From Promethearchaeota archaeon (GTDB lineage Archaea; Asgardarchaeota; Lokiarchaeia; Sigyniarchaeales; SOKP01): a stretch of DNA of 11,642 bases. The translations under genes and the position numbers were made by a program. Position 1 is the first letter of the stretch. Each line of letters begins with the position of its first letter. The DNA is taken from positions 1 through 11,642 of the forward strand of contig JAUWZT010000106.1 of NCBI GenBank assembly GCA_030615145.1, read 5' to 3'. The notes under the pieces were generated by a model, which was not told where the DNA came from, made no database searches, and saw only the letters and a list, made by a program, of their open reading frames with translations. Shown in pieces: positions 6,123 to 11,642 of this stretch.

Positions 6123-9100
6123 TTAAAACTTAATTTCACAAGCCTCCGAATCACAGAACTTACTTCCTATTGCTCTATCTTTTGTTTTATCCAAATCTAA
6201 AGGTTTAAGTTTTGAAACCATTTCCTCGAATTTTTCTTTTGTGATTGATTCGTACGGAGCTTGTTTGTAACCATGTTCTTTAATCGGTAAAAAACTAACG
6301 CTTTTTAGCTTATCTTCAAAGCACTCCAGCACGTGTTTAATCTGATTTGCCTCGTCTTGCTTAAATGTAATCGTAATTGATACTTGGTTGTCGGACCAAT
6401 ATCTTTGATAGTCTGCGGCGTTTTCCGCTTGTTCCCATATAGAAACATCGTCCTTGGAACGTTCAAATAATTGTTCCTGAACGGGGAATTCGACTACAAT
6501 AGTATTAGGAGAATAAGAATCGTCCTCTATGTGATAACCCGCGTTTTTAACGGGTTCTATCAAATCAGAATTCTTCGAAATGCGAATTCTTCTAATATAA
6601 TATTCTGAATGAGGATAATGAATCCCTGGAGGGACTCCCGGAAGTAAGCTAACGGTTCCGCTCGGTTTAACTGTAGTAATTTTTATCGATTTTGGGATGC
6701 ACAACCAATCGGAATAATCCTCGTCCAATTCTCGTAAATATTTATAGCCATTATCGCACCAGTCTATCATAGTTCTTCTCCCATGTTTCACAAAAGCTTC
6801 AATTATTCCTGTTTGTGAAATTCCCATTCGCCTATTCTTAAGCATCACTGCGTTAGTTTCTTGCCAATGCGTATTTACGAGCGTTACAGATTTGGCATAC
6901 AAATAAGCAGACTTTAGAGTGTTTTTATACTCTTCGTATGATTCGTGCCTTGAAGGGAACGTCTCTACAAGGCACTGATATGTAAGAGCATTACCAAATA
7001 CACCCATATGATTTAAGGGCTCAGTAAAACAGTAAACAGATTGAAGGTTGTTTAATTTCTCAACTTTTATAATTTTTTGTTTTCTAGCTCTATCAATCAA
7101 TTTTCCTTCAGGATGGCGATTATTAACTGCATATCTTGGGCCTATACGAATAGCTTTTTTAATTCTTGTAGGCATTTCTCTACATTCATATGATGGGATA
7201 TATAAACAAAAGATTGTATAATTTCTGGTTCCAAAATTTGTTTCTTCTCCAGCTTCACCTGCGTTATAAATAGTAGAATGATTAATCCCTACTCTGCGAA
7301 GGAGCATTTGAAGATCTCGTATCTTTTCTACATTTCCAAAAATTCTATAGTTATCTGTATTTACCTGATGACATAAATTTCCATCAGTCTCAATTAGTCC
7401 TGCAATAAATTCTAATATTGATTCACGATCCCAACTAAAAATAATATCAGGGAGACCCTTAGATTTATCATTCAGAAGTAGTGCTAGTTCCAAGTCAATA
7501 ACATTTTTAAGATTCAGTCGGTTATACGGTTCTTTAAGACCTTCTTTTATTTGTTCCTTATACCAAGTTCCTTTAACATCAAGTTCTTTTAATTTTGATT
7601 TTTCTCCACAAATACAAAACATGGGATAATTCTTATCAATATAGCCATCCCCCGAAAATAATCCATACTCAAATGCATTAGGCTCATAGATACCGCCAAA
7701 TTCTCTATCAATTTCGAATGGCACAACAAAATCTCCTAATTTTAAATCTATTGTCTCTACTGATCGAAAAATTCTAGCTGTCGATGGTTTGATATGCCAT
7801 TTATGATCTGGAGTACAATCTAAATAAGAACCGTCCGATAAATGCACTCGATAAATTTCCTTATCTTTAGCGGCTAGGAATGGAACTACCTTTGACCAAC
7901 GATCTCCATTCCATACTTTTACTTCTTTATTAACAACCTCTGAAATTCGAGGAACACTATTCTTGGTCTGAATTCTTGTATCACCTGTTACACAACATAA
8001 TTCAAAGCTTTCTAGAGTTTGTTCACCACAATTCGCCGTAAAAATCATCTCAAGTTTATTGCTTTCCGAATGAGTCTTTTTCTTAGGTAATGCAATCCCA
8101 TAATTATGAAAATCATCAACAGTACCATTGTAAACTATATCAATACCAATAAATTTAATAGAAACAACTTTATGATTGTATGTAGATCCACTTACCTTTA
8201 ATATTGTAGCCTTTTGTTGTTTATAAGGAATTGTATCCAAAATATCTGTAGTCTGCCATTTTTGTGTTATCATTAGACCATCTCCACTTCTTAATTCTCT
8301 AGCTTCTAAAGATGTATTATTCCTTAAAATAAACTTATGATTTCCTGTGCATTTTATTATACTATCATCATCCAATTTTACTTCATATATTTTCTCATTA
8401 TAACCTGTAATTCTTGGATTTCTCATCATTCTTATTACTGTTAATCCTTTATCATCTTTACAGTACACAGGAATATCGTTTCCTTCTTCTACCAATTGTT
8501 TTATTGCCACAGCATTCCTACCGTCAGCGACAGCAATAAGTGTATCACCTGTTATACAAGGATTTACGCCCGCAGCCTTTTTGTCTTTATGGTCTGGTGG
8601 ATTTCCCATTCGAGAATATGCTTTTGCGTTTTCTAACCAAAGAATTCCAGGTTCTCCATTCACAGCAATCTGATCTGCTATGAAAGAATAGTCTAATCCT
8701 TTTTTTGCAAATATACTGTTATTGCTTGCCCATCTATGCGAATAAAGTTTTTCTTTGTCTTGTTTGCACTTTATAAACTCTAAATCGGTGGATTCTCCTA
8801 ATGCGATTTCAGCGCTTCGTCTCACATTTCCAGCGACGACGCATTTTCCAATGAGATTCATAATATCCAAAATGTCAAGTGATCTTATTGGTTGACCTAT
8901 TCGAGCCTCTAAAATTTCTTGAATATTCTTTAACATATCCATTAAAGGTTCTGGACCGCTAGCTATTCCTCCGAAACCTCTAATTGGCTGACCTGCAGGC
9001 CTAATTAAGCTAAAATCAAACTTTGGGATTCGCTTACCTAAAAAATACGCTTCTATAATAAGTTTAAGCGCTTCCACCCAACCTTCTCTGCTATCGGGTA

Positions 9101-9905
9101 ATTGAAAAGTAAAATGATCTTCTATAGGTTTTTTAATTGTAATTTTACCCGCTCCTTTCGTATCAAAACCTACTCCCACGCCCAACATTAATGCATCCAT
9201 CACGAATTGAAACGCTTTCGAGTATTTTAAGTTAATATCATCGGTAGAGGCAAAGCCACAGTTGTTGAGCGACATAGAACCGTGACGCGCGATAAACTCG
9301 GTACCCATCATCCAGAGCCCCCTTCCGGGTGGTAAAAATTTAAAATTCCAGATTTTATCATACATTATTTGAGCAGATTTCTGAGCTTTAGCATCGGTCC
9401 AAGGTAAACTTAACTTAATGCAGTGTTCCTTTTGGATTGAATAACAACCTTCGACAACTCTTCTGATGGTTTCCCAGAACTCTTCTTTTCTGTTCTCTCC
9501 TTCTACAACTCTGGCGTAGGTTCTTTTGTACGTGATGTAGCCTAAAGGGCCCCAATCAGGTTGTTTCCCTATAAATTTAGCAAGAAATTTATCGTCTAAT
9601 GTGAAAGATATGTTTTCCAAATTAATAGCTCGAGCGAACAGATTTCGGTATTTATTTAATCCTCGTTGGGTTAGCTCGACGCACACTAATTCTCTAATGT
9701 AATTAGTAGTGATCTCGTCTACTCCTAGACCAATAATTATTCGAACTACATCTTCTGTAACTTTTTCCGCAATGCGCATATCAAGACCAGTTTCTTTGTT
9801 TAATACTTTTGCTATGTTAGTAACTTCGAATTTTTTCTTTTCGCCTTTCGAGTTTATTACATATTTTGGATACAAATCTACTAATGAAAACGAATTTTCA
9901 GACAT
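6123..9905 (-). CDS. nrdJ: Adenosylcobalamin-dependent (class II) ribonucleoside-triphosphate reductase with ATP-cone and two inteins
   Basis: Makes deoxyribonucleotides by radical chemistry with coenzyme B12 as radical source. The 1260-residue precursor holds two inteins (residues 450-625 and 638-977), leaving 744 residues, close to the 739 of Lactobacillus leichmannii RTPR. An ATP-cone lies at about 14-92, where ATP/dATP would set overall activity. The reductase core starts near DWGPLGYITYKRTYAR (117-132, matching HWGKLGWVTYKRTYAR of RTPR). C216 (LNNCGF) pairs with C637 as the redox-active cysteines; C626 is the thiyl-radical cysteine and E628 its partner (spliced NPCGEQ); C1251 and C1256 near the end form the relay pair (FCDSEACEIKF). 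The 11-residue spacing from C626 to C637 equals that of C408 and C419 in RTPR. The insertion that mimics a dimer partner in RTPR is shorter here. The ATG has AAGGAG seven bases upstream. No cobalamin riboswitch was recognised. Triphosphate rather than diphosphate as substrate is inferred from the monomeric RTPR-like type. Confidence 0.95.
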   Translation of the reverse strand: MSENSFSLVDLYPKYVINSKGEKKKFEVTNIAKVLNKETGLDMRIAEKVTEDVVRIIIGLGVDEITTNYIRELVCVELTQRGLNKYRNLFARAINLENISFTLDDKFLAKFIGKQPDWGPLGYITYKRTYARVVEGENRKEEFWETIRRVVEGCYSIQKEHCIKLSLPWTDAKAQKSAQIMYDKIWNFKFLPPGRGLWMMGTEFIARHGSMSLNNCGFASTDDINLKYSKAFQFVMDALMLGVGVGFDTKGAGKITIKKPIEDHFTFQLPDSREGWVEALKLIIEAYFLGKRIPKFDFSLIRPAGQPIRGFGGIASGPEPLMDMLKNIQEILEARIGQPIRSLDILDIMNLIGKCVVAGNVRRSAEIALGESTDLEFIKCKQDKEKLYSHRWASNNSIFAKKGLDYSFIADQIAVNGEPGILWLENAKAYSRMGNPPDHKDKKAAGVNPCITGDTLIAVADGRNAVAIKQLVEEGNDIPVYCKDDKGLTVIRMMRNPRITGYNEKIYEVKLDDDSIIKCTGNHKFILRNNTSLEARELRSGDGLMITQKWQTTDILDTIPYKQQKATILKVSGSTYNHKVVSIKFIGIDIVYNGTVDDFHNYGIALPKKKTHSESNKLEMIFTANCGEQTLESFELCCVTGDTRIQTKNSVPRISEVVNKEVKVWNGDRWSKVVPFLAAKDKEIYRVHLSDGSYLDCTPDHKWHIKPSTARIFRSVETIDLKLGDFVVPFEIDREFGGIYEPNAFEYGLFSGDGYIDKNYPMFCICGEKSKLKELDVKGTWYKEQIKEGLKEPYNRLNLKNVIDLELALLLNDKSKGLPDIIFSWDRESILEFIAGLIETDGNLCHQVNTDNYRIFGNVEKIRDLQMLLRRVGINHSTIYNAGEAGEETNFGTRNYTIFCLYIPSYECREMPTRIKKAIRIGPRYAVNNRHPEGKLIDRARKQKIIKVEKLNNLQSVYCFTEPLNHMGVFGNALTYQCLVETFPSRHESYEEYKNTLKSAYLYAKSVTLVNTHWQETNAVMLKNRRMGISQTGIIEAFVKHGRRTMIDWCDNGYKYLRELDEDYSDWLCIPKSIKITTVKPSGTVSLLPGVPPGIHYPHSEYYIRRIRISKNSDLIEPVKNAGYHIEDDSYSPNTIVVEFPVQEQLFERSKDDVSIWEQAENAADYQRYWSDNQVSITITFKQDEANQIKHVLECFEDKLKSVSFLPIKEHGYKQAPYESITKEKFEEMVSKLKPLDLDKTKDRAIGSKFCDSEACEIKF
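6975..7994 (-). other. Intein 2 of the reductase: 340-residue intein with LAGLIDADG homing endonuclease
   Basis: Precursor residues 638-977. It starts with Cys1 (CVTGDTRI), has block B TPDH (intein residues 61-64), two LAGLIDADG-type motifs (FEYGLFSGDGYI at 108-119 and FIAGLIETDGNL at 196-207, each keeping its acidic residue: Asp116, and Asp204 beside Glu202), block F VYCFTEPLNHMGVFGN (320-335) and the end ALTYQ before Cys+1 (precursor C978). The last residue is Gln instead of Asn and the penultimate one Tyr instead of His, a known but uncommon variation (for example the Gln-ending intein of a Chilo iridescent virus reductase). Splicing joins FELC to CLVETF. With both acidic residues kept, the endonuclease may still be active and mobile. 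Confidence 0.9.
7995..8030 (-). other. 12-residue extein island carrying the catalytic cysteines between two inteins
   Basis: Precursor residues 626-637 read CGEQTLESFELC. The first residue is the +1 Cys of intein 1 and the predicted thiyl-radical cysteine; Glu628 is the catalytic acid partner; the last Cys is the predicted redox cysteine and the residue directly before intein 2. The assignments follow alignment from memory with NPCGE...C of Lactobacillus leichmannii RTPR, where C408 and C419 are also eleven residues apart. Confidence 0.88.
8031..8558 (-). other. Intein 1 of the reductase: 176-residue mini-intein before the radical cysteine
   Basis: Precursor residues 450-625. It starts with Cys1 in block A (CITGDTLI), has the block B motif TGNH (intein residues 71-74) and block F VYNGTVDDFHNYG (142-154, with the catalytic-type His151), and ends IFTAN before Cys+1. 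The terminal Asn is present, but the usual penultimate His is replaced by Ala. No LAGLIDADG or HNH endonuclease fits between blocks B and F, so it cannot spread by itself. About 20 residues rich in Lys (ALPKKKTHSESNK) lie between blocks F and G. The splice junctions are GVNP / C...N / CGEQ, which restores the conserved NPCGEQ exactly. All seven arginines are encoded by AGA or AGG, whereas CGN codons also occur in the flanking extein. Confidence 0.92.
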
Positions 9906-9912
9906 TATTTTA

Positions 9913-9918
9913 CTCCTT
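9913..9918 (-). promoter_or_regulatory. Ribosome binding site of the reductase gene
   Basis: AAGGAG on the minus strand lies seven bases before the ATG at 9905-9903, a strong match to the anti-Shine-Dalgarno sequence and the clearest of the window. It confirms the annotated start. Confidence 0.75.
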
Positions 9919-10353
9919 AATTGCGATAATGGTTAAAACATTAATTTTATCGGCGTTATTAAAAATATCTAAATTTTAAGTGCCTTAACCTAATTTTTAA
10001 TTTAAGTTATAATATAATATAAAATTATTGATTCAATGTTATTAAGCGATTGATGAATCTGTTAAAATCTTGCATATTTCTTATTATTCTACATCTAATA
10101 TTCAATTACCTAATTAGTTTAAATTTTTAACGATTAATCTATATTTTATATTTTTTTGTAATACATCTCATTTAATGGAAATTGATAGTAGATTTAAAAA
10201 TTAAAAAATCGAATATTAAGTTTTGCTTAATGGTTTTTGTTTTATTATTTATGATATTAGAAAAGTGTCTAAAGATTTTTTGAATTATATAACCCTTCTG
10301 TACTCGCTCTAAGCTACATATCTAAGCCATCTAACGATAACTAACCCTAATTC

Positions 10354-10375
10354 ACTTTAGTAAAATAGCTAAAGT
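10354..10375. repeat. Perfect 7-bp inverted repeat, copy A of a pair
   Basis: ACTTTAG (10354-10360) and CTAAAGT (10369-10375) are exact reverse complements around an 8-base spacer. It could be a small hairpin or a dimeric regulator site. It lies five bases from a second inverted repeat with a similar layout but different sequence. Confidence 0.5.
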
Positions 10376-10380
10376 CTTAA

Positions 10381-10401
10381 TTTGTCAGAAAACATGACAA
10401 A
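10381..10401. repeat. Perfect 7-bp inverted repeat TTTGTCA-N7-TGACAAA, copy B of a pair
   Basis: TTTGTCA (10381-10387) and TGACAAA (10395-10401) are exact reverse complements around a 7-base spacer. TGTCA/TGACA half sites of this kind are typical of helix-turn-helix dimer operators, though as RNA the element is also a hairpin downstream of the small-gene operon and its T-tract. Confidence 0.5.
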
Positions 10402-10405
10402 AAGA

Positions 10406-10437
10406 AGTAATTAAAAAAAAATAAAAAAAAAGTAAAT
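10406..10437 (-). terminator. T-rich terminator of the small-gene operon
   Basis: Directly after the stop codon at 10438-10440 the minus strand has two T runs of about nine bases each (A runs at about 10412-10420 and 10422-10430 on the plus strand). This is an archaeal U-tract terminator and marks the end of the operon running from beyond the right edge. Confidence 0.55.
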
Positions 10438-10761
10438 TTATTGAACGAAATGTTTGAAGGGTTTTCCGTTGATAGAACGAATGAATTGGTCGTTAAAAGA
10501 TATTACACCGTCGCATTTGTCGTAGGCGTGGCAATAACAGTTAAAAGTCTTTAAAGAAATCTTTTTTTGCTCTAAACCTTCCTTTAGATTTTCCATGAAA
10601 TTGTCGTAATATTGTTCTATTTGCAGAAAGACGTCAAAAGGGCGATCTCCTTCCCATTTAACGAACTTTCCCGTAATTGTTTGGTTTAAAAATTCGATTT
10701 TGGTGGCTTCGCTTTTGCGAAAAGCAAGGCGTTTCGGTTCTATAATTCTAGTTTTTCTCAT
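10438..10761 (-). CDS. Small protein of unknown function (last gene of a four-gene operon)
   Basis: A 107-residue protein, rich in Lys and Phe. The N-terminus is basic (MRKTRIIEPKRLAFRK). The middle looks like short beta strands (TGKFVKWEGDRPFDVFLQI) followed by a helix. A Cys/His cluster CYCHAYDKC (75-83) could bind a metal, but its spacing is not a standard zinc finger. No membrane segment or signal peptide is present. The ATG at 10761 lies inside the end of the preceding gene (14-bp overlap) with AAGGAGA nine bases upstream, so translation is coupled. It is followed by a T-rich terminator. I do not recognise a family. Confidence 0.65.
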   Translation of the reverse strand: MRKTRIIEPKRLAFRKSEATKIEFLNQTITGKFVKWEGDRPFDVFLQIEQYYDNFMENLKEGLEQKKISLKTFNCYCHAYDKCDGVISFNDQFIRSINGKPFKHFVQ

Positions 10762-11200
10762 ATTTTTTTCTCCTTACGTTTGGTTTGATGCTTTTTACAC
10801 AGGCGTTGCAAAGATACTCGCCATAAAGTTCAACGTTCTTTTTTAAACCGTTATAACCCTCAAAATAAGAGTTGCAATTAGTACACCATTCGTAATGAGC
10901 TTCGATGTGTTCCATTATTCTCTCTATATCTTGTTCGATTTTATCTACGTCTTCTGGCGTGGCGTAGTCTTGTTGTTTTTCAAGGACTGAAATCATGTTG
11001 TCTAATTCTCTCAAGGGGATATTGCTCTTTTTTAACATCTCTGCAATATTCCTAAGTTTGTTTTTGTTTTCTTCTTTATACACCCAAACAAGACAATCTT
11101 CTAACTTTGGACAATTTAAGATGACCTTCTGTAAAAGGTTTTCGTCCATAGTTTCGTCGTCGGGGAAGGTTATTTCTAAGGTATATTTCGCTGTTTTCAC
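10748..11200 (-). CDS. Small protein with a C-terminal four-cysteine zinc-binding motif, function unknown
   Basis: A 150-residue protein. Residues 1-45 look like an alpha/beta segment (KYTLEITFPDDETMDENLL). Residues about 46-102 are strongly helical and may form a coiled coil (LRNIAEMLKKSNIPLRELDN, then DKIEQDIERIMEHIE). A C-x2-C-x21-C-x2-C motif (C106, C109, C131, C134; WCTNC and LCNAC) should bind zinc as a zinc ribbon or treble clef, and the tail is basic (KPNVRRKKYEKN). Helices plus a zinc module and basic tail suggest nucleic-acid or protein binding; this is inference. The start is a GTG at 11200, supported by GGTGAT six bases upstream (11207-11212), an exact match to the anti-Shine-Dalgarno complement. 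It overlaps the next gene by 14 bases. Confidence 0.7.
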   Translation of the reverse strand: MKTAKYTLEITFPDDETMDENLLQKVILNCPKLEDCLVWVYKEENKNKLRNIAEMLKKSNIPLRELDNMISVLEKQQDYATPEDVDKIEQDIERIMEHIEAHYEWCTNCNSYFEGYNGLKKNVELYGEYLCNACVKSIKPNVRRKKYEKN

Positions 11201-11206
11201 TTCTTA

Positions 11207-11212
11207 ATCACC
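11207..11212 (-). promoter_or_regulatory. Ribosome binding site supporting a GTG start
   Basis: GGTGAT on the minus strand is followed by six bases and then the GTG at 11200-11198. It decides the start of the zinc-motif protein, since no ATG lies nearby in frame. Confidence 0.6.
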
Positions 11213-11239
11213 AATGATTTTTTTGCCTTATTTTAGCCT

Positions 11240-11416
11240 TCACCATGATAATACTCCTATTTCAATCAAATAATTGACAAATAGAGCCTTGTCTTCGTTG
11301 GATAGTTCTCTGAATTTCTTAGCTTTCTCTGGAGAAAGGTGTTGCTCTATTATGGGAAACCTTGATTCGTGGAAAGAAAACTTGTAGAGCCGATCCTTAT
11401 CGTTTTTATTTTCCAT
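11240..11416 (-). CDS. Small 58-residue protein of unknown function
   Basis: An ATG at 11416 opens a 58-codon frame ending with TGA at 11242-11240. The product begins MENKNDKDRLYKFSFHESRF and ends LIEIGVLSW. It is charged and mostly helical in character, with PIIEQHLSPEKAKKFRELSNEDKALFVNY in the middle (written here only in part: the segment runs from residue 21 to about 49); no cysteine or membrane segment occurs. Support for its reality: it starts two bases after the stop of the preceding gene, GAGG lies nine bases before the ATG, it fills most of the gap in an otherwise compact operon, and its composition is that of a normal soluble protein rather than of an AT-rich shadow frame. Function unknown. 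Confidence 0.65.
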   Translation of the reverse strand: MENKNDKDRLYKFSFHESRFPIIEQHLSPEKAKKFRELSNEDKALFVNYLIEIGVLSW

Positions 11417-11418
11417 TT

Positions 11419-11631
11419 TTATTTTCCTCTTGGTCTATGCTTTTTTTTTTTGCTAAATTCAAACCGATTGTATTTACTTAAACCCTTTACCTTATATCCT
11501 GCTTTAGATTCGTCAATCTTCTCTTTTAGGTTTAAGTCTAAATCAAATCTAGTTTGCTTTGGTTCTTTTTCTTGCTTTGGAGCTATTTCCTTAAAACTTT
11601 TTAAAAAATCGTTTAATCTTTTATTTTTCAT
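11419..11631 (-). CDS. Small lysine-rich protein of unknown function
   Basis: A 70-residue, very basic protein (MKNKRLNDFLKSFKEIAP at the start, FSKKKKHRPRGK at the end) with little hydrophobic content, probably mostly disordered unless bound to a partner such as nucleic acid. The ATG at 11631 has purine-rich AGAGAG directly before it, close to the right edge. Its stop lies two bases from the start of the 58-residue gene, so it belongs to the same operon, which may continue beyond the window. No family recognised. Confidence 0.6.
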   Translation of the reverse strand: MKNKRLNDFLKSFKEIAPKQEKEPKQTRFDLDLNLKEKIDESKAGYKVKGLSKYNRFEFSKKKKHRPRGK

Positions 11632-11642
11632 CTCTCTTTTAC

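Larger units (their letters stand above)
9906..10437. other. 532-bp intergenic region between the small-gene operon and the reductase gene
   Basis: No credible protein gene or tRNA was found in it on either strand; the longest start-to-stop frames I traced are of the order of 10-20 codons. Near the reductase it contains the ribosome binding site and two TATA-like stretches on the minus strand (about 10005-10024 and 9960-9978), either of which could be the promoter. Near the right end lie two perfect inverted repeats (10354-10375 and 10381-10401) and the T-tract that ends the operon. The centre (about 10060-10260) is plain AT-rich sequence. I saw no conserved cobalamin-riboswitch core. Confidence 0.5.

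Noticed and set aside
6972..6995. Alternative end of intein 2 at the Asn of VFGN
   Set aside because: An end there would leave ALTYQ in the mature enzyme and lacks a Cys/Ser/Thr at +1; ending at Gln restores FELC-CLVETF, which fits the reductase family.
6123..9905. Reductase as class I or as the dimeric class II (NrdJ of the Thermotoga kind)
   Set aside because: The YITYKRTYAR start of the core, the 744-residue extein length, the eleven-residue cysteine spacing and the CxxxxC tail fit the monomeric RTPR type better.
10048..10090. C/D-box sRNA suggested by TTGATGA at about 10050
   Set aside because: No CTGA D box or C'/D' pair at suitable spacing follows.
9906..10437. Cobalamin riboswitch upstream of the B12-dependent reductase
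   Set aside because: No conserved B12-box-like core or GC-rich multi-helix region is visible in this AT-rich spacer. A covariance model search would settle it.
11208..11246. 12-codon frame (MVKAKIRQKNHW) whose ATG overlaps the end of the 58-codon gene
   Set aside because: Too short to support on sequence alone, and its end coincides with the ribosome binding site of the next gene. It could be a coupling peptide, but nothing distinguishes it from chance.

Overview
The window looks like chromosomal DNA of an Asgard archaeon, most likely of the Lokiarchaeia (Promethearchaeota) type. The evidence is indirect but consistent: strongly AT-rich DNA; archaeal TATA-box-like promoters and T-tract terminators; Shine-Dalgarno sequences of the GGTGAT / AAGGAG type; a tRNA methylthiotransferase of the archaeal/eukaryotic kind; a B12-dependent ribonucleotide reductase with two inteins; a surface protein ending in an IPGY + membrane helix + basic tail; and a small protein matching, from memory, a domain common in Lokiarchaeal repeat proteins. 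No rRNA, tRNA, CRISPR array, transposase or integrase was seen.

Layout. Positions 1-699 (+) hold the 3' end of a repeat-containing surface protein, followed by a T-rich terminator. It converges on a radical-SAM tRNA methylthiotransferase (862-2190, -). A divergent promoter then starts a run of four plus-strand genes (2410-4847): a stand-alone truncated domain overlapping a five-helix membrane protein, a membrane-anchored zinc-ribbon protein, and a four-helix membrane protein with a charged tail. All four are of unknown function. From 4999 to the right edge every gene is on the minus strand: a 302-residue protein with a lysine-rich tail (4999-5907), the 1260-codon ribonucleotide reductase (6123-9905), a 532-bp intergenic region with two adjacent palindromes, and a compact operon of at least four small genes of unknown function (10438-11631). 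One of these, 58 codons at 11240-11416, is easily missed.

The most striking element is the reductase. Removing a 176-residue mini-intein and a 340-residue LAGLIDADG intein leaves a 744-residue enzyme of the monomeric adenosylcobalamin-dependent class II type, with an added N-terminal ATP-cone. The two inteins are only 12 extein residues apart. The 12 residues begin with the predicted thiyl-radical cysteine and end with the predicted redox cysteine, so both inteins must leave before the active site exists. The remaining genes do not form one obvious pathway. The membrane/zinc-ribbon cluster and the small-gene operon are the parts where new functions could hide.
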